From NCBI GenBank assembly GCA_003647765.1, contig QMNM01000047.1, positions 1 through 8,324 on the forward strand: 8,324 nt of DNA, read 5' to 3'. Made by a program: the position numbers and the translations under genes. Source of the DNA: Candidatus Cloacimonadota bacterium. Its GTDB lineage: Bacteria; Cloacimonadota; Cloacimonadia; JGIOTU-2; B8-G9. How positions within the stretch are numbered: position 1 is the first letter of the stretch; each line of letters begins with the position of its first letter. Positions 1-6,021 of the stretch are shown here, one piece after another. Under the pieces are notes generated by a model. The model was not told the DNA's origin. It searched no databases and saw only the letters and a list, made by a program, of their open reading frames with translations.

Positions 1-3000
1 ATCCATGATTATTTTTTATCGCACCTGTAAACGCCCCTTTTTTATATCCAAAAAGAGTAGATTCAAATAATTGTTCAGGAATAGAAGCAACATTTACAGC
101 AATAAATTTACCCTTGTAGTTTCCCTCTTTATATATAGCTCTGGCTGTTAACTCTTTACCTGTACCTGTTTCACCTGTAATCAGAACTGGATAATTATTT
201 CGTGAAGCCATTACTATCTCTTCAAAAAGTTGTCTGGATTTCTCACTCACACCTACCAAGTCATAAAATTTCTCATTATTAGCAATTAGATTCTGTCTTT
301 TCCATCTCTCTAAACTGCCAGTAAGATTTATAAATACAGCAAGTAAAGTAGAAAATAAATCAAGAAAAGGTAAATCCTGCTGAGTTAATTCATAGTCCTT
401 TCTTCTTACATCCATATAAAGAGTGCCTATTAACTCACCTTTTATTTTTAATGGAATACAAGCCGCAGATTTAATGTCCAATGCATTTATACTTCTACTC
501 TTGGATAGCTTTAATGTATCCAATATAAGAATCTCATCTTTATTATTCTTATACTTACCCAAAATACTTCTGCTATATTTTTTTGCTTTATGTTCAACAA
601 AAATATCCAAACTGAAAAAATCCACAGGCACAAATCTATCCTCTATCTTATCATAAAGAAAGATAATTACCTTATCTACTCTGAAATTATCTTTGAGAAA
701 CTTAATAATCTCTTTGCCTAAATCATTTATATTATCTATTTGTACAAACTTAAGAATTAGATCCTTGAACAAAGAAATATCTATAGAAGATGATACTTTC
801 TCTATTTCTGTATAACTCTTTTCTAATTCAATTGTTACCTCTTTGACTCTGTTTTTTAGTCCCATTTTATTAAATAGTAAAAGTGCCTTTTTAAAATATG
901 ACTGCTTAAATTTTTTATTATTTTCCACAAAAGCTTTATAGTAAAAAAACTCAGCCATTTTAAATTTTTTAAGAGATTGCCAATATGTTTGGTTTATAAT
1001 TTCTTTCATTTTAGCATAATTTTTTGTCTGATAATAATATTCTAATTGTATATTAAACTCCGCTTTTGCTATCCATTTCCCAGGATTCAGATAATCAATT
1101 TTTGCTCTTTTTAGGATATTTTTGAATTTTAGTATAAACTTCTCAGGAAAATGTAGTACTAAATATTGTAAGTGATATGTTAAACTATTGGAATTACTTG
1201 TCCATACTTCTGGAAAGTTATTTTCAATATAATCAATATACTTTTGCTCAAAACTTTGATTATGATCAATAAGATTTATTCGTAAATATTGGAGAACTTC
1301 CTGATAGCTAATTGCTTTATTGCCACTTTTCAATAAAGAGCTTAAAGCTTTTTTAGCTGAGCCATATTCTTCTTGTTCATTTATCTGATAATGTAGCAAA
1401 TATCTTTTAGTATGTATTGATACATATTCAGAAAGATCTTTCTCTCTATTTATTGCTTTCAATATTTCAAAGATATTCTTAAATAATTTTGCGTCAGATT
1501 TAGAATTATATAAAAAATAGTAAAGATAGAATATTGTATAATAAAAATTCACTTTATCATTTAATTCTAAGGAGAGACACAGTGATAGTGTAAATAAAGG
1601 AAATGCTTGTTTTGTAATTAAATTAGCCATACGGTTATAAAGTGGTATTTGTTTCCATGGATTTTTCTCTCTTATATAATATGTATGCAGATTTTTCATT
1701 GCTTGAAATATTTTATTCCTTGTGCGCTTGGATTTTGCAATGCCTTTCTCAATATTTAATGCAATCAGATAATTATCTATGTCCGCTAATATAGGATAGT
1801 TCTTTTCCTTATTTCCTTCAAGTTCTAATCTGAGTTTTTCTAATTTGCAAATATCTTTTTTATTATATAAATCTGCAACTTTTTGTCTTAATTTAATCCA
1901 TTGAAATGTGTCACTATCAGATCGAACCTCCAAATTTTTTATTTCATTCTCTATCTTTCTACTCTTGACTTTATTGTTTGCATATAGATTTAATAAATTT
2001 TGATAAACTTCATATTTTTGTAAAGAATTGAGATTGAAATTACTTAGCATATAAGTAGATATTTCTTCAACTTTCTTTTCTTGTCGGAAAAGATGAAGAT
2101 TTTTCACTAACCATAACAGGTTATTAAAATCTAATTTTGAGTATATTTCTTTATTATCTACTATGTAGGAGAAAATTTCAGCACCAGCTTTGTATTCCTG
2201 TTTATCAAATTTTTTATATAGTGAATATATTAGTTTTTGTGGAGTTTTGTGAGAAGATTCTATATTTTCTTTTACAGGTTCAGTAAAAATCCATTGATTA
2301 TGATCAAAGATAATACTTCTCTTTTTTCTACCGGATGTATCCAAAGTATCCATAGCTGATGTAGATCCTTCGGAAATCTCATTTTCTATAATTTCCTTTA
2401 ATGGTACATATCTTAATTTTACCTTTGGCATTTTTAAATCTAAGGAGGAATCCTTTTGATTAGTTATCCACAAAGGTATTTCTAATGGAGTAATATGTAC
2501 ATACTTTCTAAAAAGATAATAACTGAACTCAATAGGCAATTGATTTGTATAAAATGCATCTCTTAGTTGACCATGAAAATCAAAGAAATTCTGATATACA
2601 GTAGAAGGATAAACAAATGGTGGTTTATAATCAGTGGAAGGTAATTGAGTGAGGAACACATCCATATTTTCGGGTCGCATCTTTGGTTGAGGATGTAGAA
2701 TATGTTCTATCATTCTCCAGAAACTTGGTTTATTTGAAGTGGTAAATTTTAACGAGGTTGTCCGTTTTTGTGAGGATACTATTCTATTTAATGGTTCGTA
2801 AAGAGAATAAAACATTAAAGCAATTGTATATAAATTGGATTTCCAATTAGAAATTCCGTCAAATTGTTCAGGTGCGGCCCAATATGGAGTAAATCTACCT
2901 GGTTCTTGTGACCAATCTATTATTTTAATTCGGACATTGCCATCATTATCATTTATTAAAATATGTTCTGGCTTTAAATCAAAATGCACAAAATCATGGT

Positions 3001-3325
3001 ATGCTAAATATCGGACAAAATGAAGTAAAGCTGACCATAACTTTTCCTGCTCTCCAAAATGCGACCTTAAATAACTAAGCAAATCTATACCGTCAAACCA
3101 TTTTTTAGTTATTATAGCGTCATTTTTGGTAAACTTTATATCTAATATCTCTTGGAAAAATGGATGGTGAATATTCTTTTGAAAATCAATCTCATCTTTA
3201 AGAAATATTTTATCAATAGGAGTAATATCTTTATATCTTTTATACACAATCTTTTCTGCATCTACAAAATGCAAAGTAGTGTACACATTTTCATTCTCTT
3301 GTAAGACAATATATTGTTTCTCCAC
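1..3325 (-). CDS. Ser/Thr-kinase-like, helical, GAF, sigma-54 activator fusion (C-terminus off the window)
   Basis: Open for 1108 codons with no in-frame stop. The GTG start at 3325 is chosen because an in-frame TGA lies four codons upstream and GAGGAA sits 5 nt before it. Residues about 1-240 resemble a Hanks-type kinase: candidate beta-3 Lys29, HFDLKPEH at 114-121 (Asp116), DWS at 137-139 in the DFG place, and APE at 151-153. No glycine-rich loop is visible. About 345-830 is Lys/Leu/Tyr-rich, probably helical and TPR-like, with no Walker motif seen. About 848-1005 looks like a GAF domain. The sigma-54 AAA+ domain starts near 1020, with Walker A GETGTGKE at 1051-1058 and an intact GAFTGA loop at 1097-1102. 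By family knowledge, GAFTGA proteins remodel sigma-54 RNA polymerase by ATP hydrolysis. The rest of the AAA+ domain and any DNA-binding domain lie outside. The signal and target genes are unknown. Confidence 0.9.
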   Translation of the reverse strand, partial: MEKQYIVLQENENVYTTLHFVDAEKIVYKRYKDITPIDKIFLKDEIDFQKNIHHPFFQEILDIKFTKNDAIITKKWFDGIDLLSYLRSHFGEQEKLWSALLHFVRYLAYHDFVHFDLKPEHILINDNDGNVRIKIIDWSQEPGRFTPYWAAPEQFDGISNWKSNLYTIALMFYSLYEPLNRIVSSQKRTTSLKFTTSNKPSFWRMIEHILHPQPKMRPENMDVFLTQLPSTDYKPPFVYPSTVYQNFFDFHGQLRDAFYTNQLPIEFSYYLFRKYVHITPLEIPLWITNQKDSSLDLKMPKVKLRYVPLKEIIENEISEGSTSAMDTLDTSGRKKRSIIFDHNQWIFTEPVKENIESSHKTPQKLIYSLYKKFDKQEYKAGAEIFSYIVDNKEIYSKLDFNNLLWLVKNLHLFRQEKKVEEISTYMLSNFNLNSLQKYEVYQNLLNLYANNKVKSRKIENEIKNLEVRSDSDTFQWIKLRQKVADLYNKKDICKLEKLRLELEGNKEKNYPILADIDNYLIALNIEKGIAKSKRTRNKIFQAMKNLHTYYIREKNPWKQIPLYNRMANLITKQAFPLFTLSLCLSLELNDKVNFYYTIFYLYYFLYNSKSDAKLFKNIFEILKAINREKDLSEYVSIHTKRYLLHYQINEQEEYGSAKKALSSLLKSGNKAISYQEVLQYLRINLIDHNQSFEQKYIDYIENNFPEVWTSNSNSLTYHLQYLVLHFPEKFILKFKNILKRAKIDYLNPGKWIAKAEFNIQLEYYYQTKNYAKMKEIINQTYWQSLKKFKMAEFFYYKAFVENNKKFKQSYFKKALLLFNKMGLKNRVKEVTIELEKSYTEIEKVSSSIDISLFKDLILKFVQIDNINDLGKEIIKFLKDNFRVDKVIIFLYDKIEDRFVPVDFFSLDIFVEHKAKKYSRSILGKYKNNKDEILILDTLKLSKSRSINALDIKSAACIPLKIKGELIGTLYMDVRRKDYELTQQDLPFLDLFSTLLAVFINLTGSLERWKRQNLIANNEKFYDLVGVSEKSRQLFEEIVMASRNNYPVLITGETGTGKELTARAIYKEGNYKGKFIAVNVASIPEQLFESTLFGYKKGAFTGAIKNNHG

Positions 3326-3330
3326 AATAT

Positions 3331-3336
3331 TTCCTC
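3331..3336 (-). promoter_or_regulatory. Ribosome binding site that fixes the GTG start
   Basis: Read on the minus strand this is GAGGAA, 5 nt before the GTG at 3325. It overlaps the in-frame TGA that closes the frame upstream, so no longer N-terminus is possible. No convincing sigma-54 (-24/-12) or sigma-70 promoter was found further upstream on this strand. Confidence 0.7.
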
Positions 3337-3597
3337 AATATTAGAGCCAATTTCGCATACAAAACAAGTGAAAATTTATAGTAAGTGCCTGAATAAAAAA
3401 TTTTCTTCACAGCAAAGACGCAAAGATAAAAAAATATTTTTATTCCAAATACTTGAAAACTTATGCTCTTATTACTTATATTAAGATTTAACCTATTTTT
3501 CTATAAAACAAAATCTTTATCTGTGCGAAAAAAAATAATGGAAAAATCTTGTCAAGAAAAAATTTCTTATTCATAAATAATGAAAAATAAGCAAGTG
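3337..3597. other. Non-coding stretch upstream of the activator gene
   Basis: No ORF, RNA gene or strong promoter is visible. Around 3404-3427 lies a low-complexity word, CAGCAAAGACGCAAAG. Its reverse complement reads TTTGCGTCTTTGCTGTG, resembling the GTGTCTT/CGTGGCTAA-type words found in the other spacers of this window (4512-4600, 5873-5916, 6121-6161). The remainder is plain AT-rich sequence with short imperfect palindromes, for example around 3568-3593. Confidence 0.5.
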
Positions 3598-3644
3598 GGT
3601 AAACCAACCGCTGTAAATCAAAAAAAGCGTTCTACATTACCAAG

Positions 3645-3931
3645 TATACTCTCTGCACATAAGTTTGAAATATCATTTATATGAAAGCGTTTACAACAAA
3701 GAAAATGATAAGTTTAAATTTGCCGATCATATTTACACATTTTGTTTAGAAGCCCACGATTTCAATCGTGGAAAATGATAAAAAATGGCATATAATTTCA
3801 ACCATTTCAATGGATTATCAAAAAATAAAAAAACTGTTAAAATGGTTGGTATCTAAATTTTTTTTAATTAATCCCACAAATAAATTTGTGTGCTTTTAAA
3901 AAACAACTCAAACATGTGTGCAATAGAGTAG
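3645..3931. mobile_element. MITE-like insertion with imperfect terminal inverted repeats and a 10-bp target duplication
   Basis: The left end (3647-3668, starting TACTCTCTGCAC) and the reverse complement of the right end (3908-3930, starting TACTCTATTGCAC) match at 19 positions, with 3 mismatches and 1 gap. The 10-mer ACATTACCAA lies directly outside both ends (3634-3643 and 3932-3941) and fits a target-site duplication. The element encodes no protein, so it would need a DDE transposase supplied elsewhere. Exact ends are uncertain by 1-3 nt, because the left side has two extra bases between the duplication and the TIR. A BIME-like pair (3749-3896) lies inside. The family is not recognised. 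Confidence 0.65.
3749..3896. repeat. BIME-like pair of inverted REP hairpins (BIME 1)
   Basis: The left unit at 3749-3771 is GAAGC followed by the palindrome CCACGATT-TC-AATCGTGG, an 8-bp perfect stem. The right unit at 3873-3896 is inverted: read on the minus strand it is AAAGCACACAAATTTATTTG and then TGGG. Both hairpins thus have a GAAG/AAAG tetranucleotide on the outer side. This is the layout of REP/BIME elements, whose known mobilisers are RAYT (TnpA-REP) tyrosine transposases; no such gene is in the window. Between the hairpins, CAACCATTT (3799-3807) pairs with AAATGGTTG (3840-3848). An IS200/IS605-derived end is an alternative reading. Confidence 0.6.
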
Positions 3932-3962
3932 ACATTACCAAACTGTGTCTTGGTAATGAGTG

Positions 3963-3984
3963 AAAGAACGCTTTAGCGTTCTTT
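3963..3984 (+). terminator. Perfect 22-nt palindrome, possible intrinsic terminator
   Basis: AAAGAACGCT-TT-AGCGTTCTTT forms a 10-bp perfect stem with a 2-nt centre, followed by TATTTG. The tail is only modestly T-rich and no gene ends just upstream, so a terminator role is uncertain. It is also part of the right arm of the older split palindrome. Confidence 0.35.
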
Positions 3985-3998
3985 ATTTGACTCAACCT

Positions 3999-4012
3999 CG
4001 GTGTTTACACCG
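3999..4012. repeat. Short hairpin upstream of tRNA-Arg
   Basis: CGGTGTTTACACCG is a 14-nt palindrome (6-bp stem, TT centre) just upstream of a TTGACA hexamer at 4020. It may be the outer end of the split palindrome. No function is assigned. Confidence 0.4.
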
Positions 4013-4019
4013 TCGCAAC

Positions 4020-4043
4020 TTGACAAAACAGAACTATTATAAT
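4020..4043 (+). promoter_or_regulatory. Promoter-like hexamers upstream of tRNA-Arg (weak)
   Basis: A perfect TTGACA (4020-4025) and a perfect TATAAT (4038-4043) lie 56-79 nt before the tRNA. The spacer is only 12 nt rather than about 17, so they may not work as a pair. A second TTGACA at 4056-4061 has no convincing -10 partner. TATAAT alone could set a start near 4050, giving a leader of about 50 nt. Confidence 0.25.
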
Positions 4044-4098
4044 GCATAAAAAAATTTGACAGATAAAGAATAACAAAAAGATTTGTTATCAATAGTGT

Positions 4099-4175
4099 GC
4101 GCCCATAGCTCAATTGGATAGAGCATCTGACTACGGATCAGAAGGTTCCCTGTTCAAATCGGGGTGGGCGCGCCA
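4099..4175 (+). tRNA. tRNA-Arg (anticodon ACG)
   Basis: A complete 77-nt cloverleaf with encoded CCA. The acceptor GCGCCCA pairs perfectly with TGGGCGC. The D arm is GCTC/GAGC, the anticodon stem is TCTGA/TCAGA around loop CTACGGA (anticodon ACG), the variable loop is 5 nt, and the T arm has loop TTCAAAT. The discriminator is G at 4172 and CCA is 4173-4175. By established knowledge, A34 of bacterial tRNA-Arg(ACG) is deaminated to inosine by TadA, letting it read CGU, CGC and CGA. The tRNA is flanked by repeat elements on both sides. Confidence 0.97.
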
Positions 4176-4280
4176 TTGACTTATTCAATCTATTCCCTAC
4201 AAAAAAATACTAATGAAAAAAACATTATATCTTGTAGAAACCAGCTAATGCACTGTTACATAAAATTTGACCAATAACCA

Positions 4281-4416
4281 GAAGCTCACAACTTTAATTG
4301 TGGGTAATAGAACCCAATAATCCCATTTTAACTATTTTTACCCCGTGAAATAACTTCCTTGTATAATTGTTCATGTTTTTTCATATACTTATATTTCACG
4401 GGGTGAATGGTTTTTA
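4281..4416 (+). repeat. Copy 1 of a 136-bp direct repeat (REP hairpin plus long-loop stem)
   Basis: It begins with a REP-like hairpin at 4281-4304 (GAAG, then CTCACAA pairing with TTGTGGG including a T-G wobble). A poorly conserved 30-nt linker follows. The conserved part is 4335-4416, which differs from 5637-5718 at only about four of 82 positions. In this copy ACCCCGTGAAATA (4340-4352) pairs perfectly over 13 bp with TATTTCACGGGGT (4392-4404), enclosing a 39-nt loop. No inverted hairpin follows, so this is a half-element compared with copy 2. It lies 250 nt before the methyltransferase start. Confidence 0.8.
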
Positions 4417-4666
4417 TAGTGGATTCATAGATCTTTTTTAGAATTTGAGAAATTAAAACAAATTGATAATGACTCAATATTAAAGACATCTTTTGCGTAA
4501 GATTAGTTATTCAGTGTCTTCGGTCAGTGTTTTTCGATGTGTCCTTCGTAGTTTTAGGAATGTTTTGGGAGAAATTTATTCGTGTTATTCGTGGCTAAAA
4601 CGAAGTAGGGTGTGCTATTTCTTTATTCTTTGCGATGAGTTCGCGTTTAATTAAGATGGTGATGAT
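4417..4666. other. Non-coding leader region of the methyltransferase gene
   Basis: No ORF or clear promoter is visible. From about 4512 to 4600 the sequence is a string of degenerate words: GTGTCTTCGG, GTGTCCTTCG and TTCGTGTTATTCGTGGCTAA (4579-4598). They resemble the words before and after tRNA-Ala. A strong ribosome binding site before 4667 is lacking. Confidence 0.5.
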
Positions 4667-5539
4667 ATGGAAATAAACAAAATAGAGGAACTTTCTTGTG
4701 AGGACTTATCTGATATAGATAATAATGCAATTGACTTGACTATAAGCTCGCCGCCATATTGGAATGCTATTGATTATGATATTCATACAAAAGGTGATGG
4801 TTATTATAGGACACGAAAATATAATCTTGGCTATAATGAATACTTGGAATGGGTATTAAATATCTTTGCTCAAATAAAAGAGAAAACAAAACCAGGTGGC
4901 TTTTGTGCAGTAGTAATTGGTACAGTTTTATTAAAAGGTAAACATTATGCTTTGCCTTATGATTTCACTACTGGAATGGTAAAAAAAGGTTGGCTATTTC
5001 ATCAAAATATCACTTGGTATAAAGTAACTGGTGGAGTAAAGAGAGCTGGATCATTTATTCAACATCCTTATCCTGGATACTTTTATCCAAATATTATGAC
5101 AGAAGAAATTCTTATTTTTTGCAAACAAGGCGAAAGAATATTTAGTGGAAAAAATATAGAGGAAAAATTAGCCAACGAAATTCTATTAAATGATTATTTC
5201 AAAAAGGAAATAGCCAATAATATCTGGCATATTGCACCTGTACCACCTGGGCATTTAGACCATCCCTGTCCATTTCCTGAAGAGATACCTTATAGACTTA
5301 TTCTTCTTTATTCTTACAAAGGTGATTTGATTTTTGATCCATTTGCCGGTTCTGGACAGACACTAAAAGTCGCTTATCATTTAGATAGAAATTATCTTGG
5401 TTATGATATTGAGGAAAAATATGTAAAATACGCAAGAAATAGAATAACTGAGCCATTAAAAATTAGAGATGAACAATTATTGGCTGTGGTCAAAAAAATA
5501 AAAAAAAATATAAAGTTAAAACACTCTAATGCTATGTAA
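4667..5539 (+). CDS. Solitary beta-class DNA methyltransferase, probably N4-cytosine
   Basis: A 290-residue protein that by family transfers a methyl group from S-adenosylmethionine to an exocyclic amino group of a DNA base. The catalytic motif IV, SPPYW (28-32), comes before the SAM-binding motif I, FDPFAGSGQT (223-232). A motif-X-like HPCPFPEE stretch precedes motif I. This order defines the beta class. SPPY favours N4-cytosine over N6-adenine, but that inference is not decisive. The target-recognition part would be roughly residues 60-200. The ATG at 4667 is the only start available, since TAA at 4652 closes the frame and no other start codon lies between; no good Shine-Dalgarno is seen. 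All motifs look intact. No restriction endonuclease or specificity gene is nearby, so it appears to be an orphan. Direct repeats and tRNA genes flank it on both sides. Confidence 0.92.
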   Translation: MEINKIEELSCEDLSDIDNNAIDLTISSPPYWNAIDYDIHTKGDGYYRTRKYNLGYNEYLEWVLNIFAQIKEKTKPGGFCAVVIGTVLLKGKHYALPYDFTTGMVKKGWLFHQNITWYKVTGGVKRAGSFIQHPYPGYFYPNIMTEEILIFCKQGERIFSGKNIEEKLANEILLNDYFKKEIANNIWHIAPVPPGHLDHPCPFPEEIPYRLILLYSYKGDLIFDPFAGSGQTLKVAYHLDRNYLGYDIEEKYVKYARNRITEPLKIRDEQLLAVVKKIKKNIKLKHSNAM

Positions 5540-5582
5540 AGTTAGTTTTGATAGATAATATTTTTTTTGATTCCCGGGTATA
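5540..5582. other. Short spacer after the methyltransferase gene
   Basis: An 8-T run lies near 5562-5569 but no G/C-rich hairpin precedes it, so a standard intrinsic terminator is not supported. A CCCGGG palindrome lies just before the next repeat. Confidence 0.4.
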
Positions 5583-5718
5583 GAGGCACACGATTTCAAT
5601 CGTGGGTACGAAAGCGAAAAACTGATGTATTAGCCATTTTTACCCAGTGAAATAACATCCTTGTCTAATTGTTCATGTTTTTTCATATACTTATATTTCA
5701 CAGGGTGAATGGTTTTTA
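5583..5718 (+). repeat. Copy 2 of the 136-bp direct repeat
   Basis: It starts with a REP-like hairpin at 5583-5606 (GAGG, then CACGATT-TC-AATCGTG). The conserved 82-bp part starts exactly 54 nt later, the same spacing as in copy 1, so the whole unit is offset by exactly 1302 nt. In the long stem, ACCCAGTGAAATA and TATTTCACAGGGT pair except for one A-A mismatch. Both bases of that pair differ from copy 1, where it is C-G. The second half of the loop is identical between copies. Confidence 0.8.
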
Positions 5719-5783
5719 AAACCGTTGAAACTGTTATGAATATATCGTTCTGCGTTCACCACATAACTGAAGTTGTGGGCTTC
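5583..5783. repeat. BIME-like pair of inverted REP hairpins (BIME 2)
   Basis: The forward hairpin is at 5583-5606. An inverted hairpin at 5759-5783, read on the minus strand, is GAAGCCCACAACTTCAGTTA followed by TGTGG, and pairs with one bulged base. Outward-facing GAGG and GAAG tetranucleotides bracket the copy-2 long-loop stem and a further palindrome near 5720-5737 (AACCGTTGAAACTGTT). The overall layout matches BIME 1 at 3749-3896, but the interior is different and longer. Confidence 0.6.
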
Positions 5784-5932
5784 TATCTATTGTCCATATC
5801 TTATTTTACACTGCACTAAAAGATTTGACATCCAAAAATAAGAATTGTTTTTCTGTAATCTCTGTAATCTATGTCTGATATTTTTTTGTGTACTTTTGTG
5901 TAATTTTGTGGCTAAATAAATTCAATCATAAT
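5784..5932. repeat. Spacer before tRNA-Ala with short tandem words
   Basis: CTGTAATCT is tandemly duplicated at 5853-5861 and 5862-5870. A 10-mer then follows three times with changes: TTTTGTGTAC (5884), TTTTGTGTAA (5894) and TTTTGTGGCT (5904). The block TCTGATAT...TTTTGTGGCTAA recurs at 6121-6161 after the tRNA. A TTGACA at 5825-5830 has no -10 partner at normal spacing, so no promoter is called. Confidence 0.6.
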
Positions 5933-6008
5933 GGGGCTATAGCTCAGTTGGGAGAGCATTTGTCTGGCAGACAAAGGGTCACGGGTTCAAGTCCCGTTAG
6001 CTCCACCA
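5933..6008 (+). tRNA. tRNA-Ala (anticodon GGC)
   Basis: A complete 76-nt cloverleaf with encoded CCA. The acceptor GGGGCTA pairs with TAGCTCC and includes a G3-U70 wobble, the known alanine identity element. The D arm is GCTC/GAGC, the anticodon stem is TTTGT/ACAAA around loop CTGGCAG (anticodon GGC), and the T arm is ACGGG/CCCGT with loop TTCAAGT. The discriminator is A at 6005 and CCA is 6006-6008. It reads GCC and GCU codons. Confidence 0.97.
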
Positions 6009-6021
6009 TATAATCAAGAGT

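Larger units (their letters stand above)
3598..4012. repeat. Ancestral long imperfect palindrome, now split by an insertion
   Basis: The left arm AAAGCGTTCT (3624-3633) plus CATTACCAA (3635-3643) is the reverse complement of the right arm TTGGTAATG (3950-3958) plus AGAACGCTTT (3965-3974). Weaker complementarity continues outward, from GGTAAACC near 3598 to GGTGTTTACACC ending near 4011. Removing 3644-3941 would leave one compact hairpin with the 8-nt loop ACTGTGTC. I infer that the palindrome is older than the insertion. Whether it was a terminator, a repeat element or a transposon end is not clear. Confidence 0.6.

Noticed and set aside
423-656. 77-codon plus-strand ORF
   Set aside because: It lies wholly opposite the well-supported GAF-encoding part of the minus-strand activator gene, and its product shows no recognisable domain.
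2835-3023. 62-codon plus-strand ORF
   Set aside because: It is antisense to the kinase-like catalytic region, whose conserved motifs show that the minus strand is the coding strand.
3380-3400. GGCAC on the minus strand as part of a sigma-54 promoter for the activator gene
   Set aside because: The required GC of the -12 element is missing at the correct spacing.
4197-4238. CTACAA/TTGTAG inverted repeat after tRNA-Arg as a terminator
   Set aside because: The stem is only 6 bp, A/T-rich, with a loop of about 30 nt and no T tract directly after it.
4605-4623. A sixth REP-like unit (GTAGGGTGTGCTATTTC) that could complete copy 1 as an inverted pair
   Set aside because: The end resembles the inverted unit at 3873-3896, but there is no complementary arm upstream to form a hairpin.
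5540-5575. T-run after the methyltransferase gene as an intrinsic terminator
   Set aside because: There is no G/C-rich stem in front of the T run.
3598-5783. CRISPR array, because several similar short palindromes recur
   Set aside because: The hairpins differ in sequence, are irregularly spaced and alternate in orientation. No constant repeat-spacer unit and no cas gene is present.
5825-5830. TTGACA as a -35 box for tRNA-Ala
   Set aside because: At 16-18 nt downstream the sequence is a T run with no -10-like hexamer. TGTAAT at 5855 is 24 nt away.
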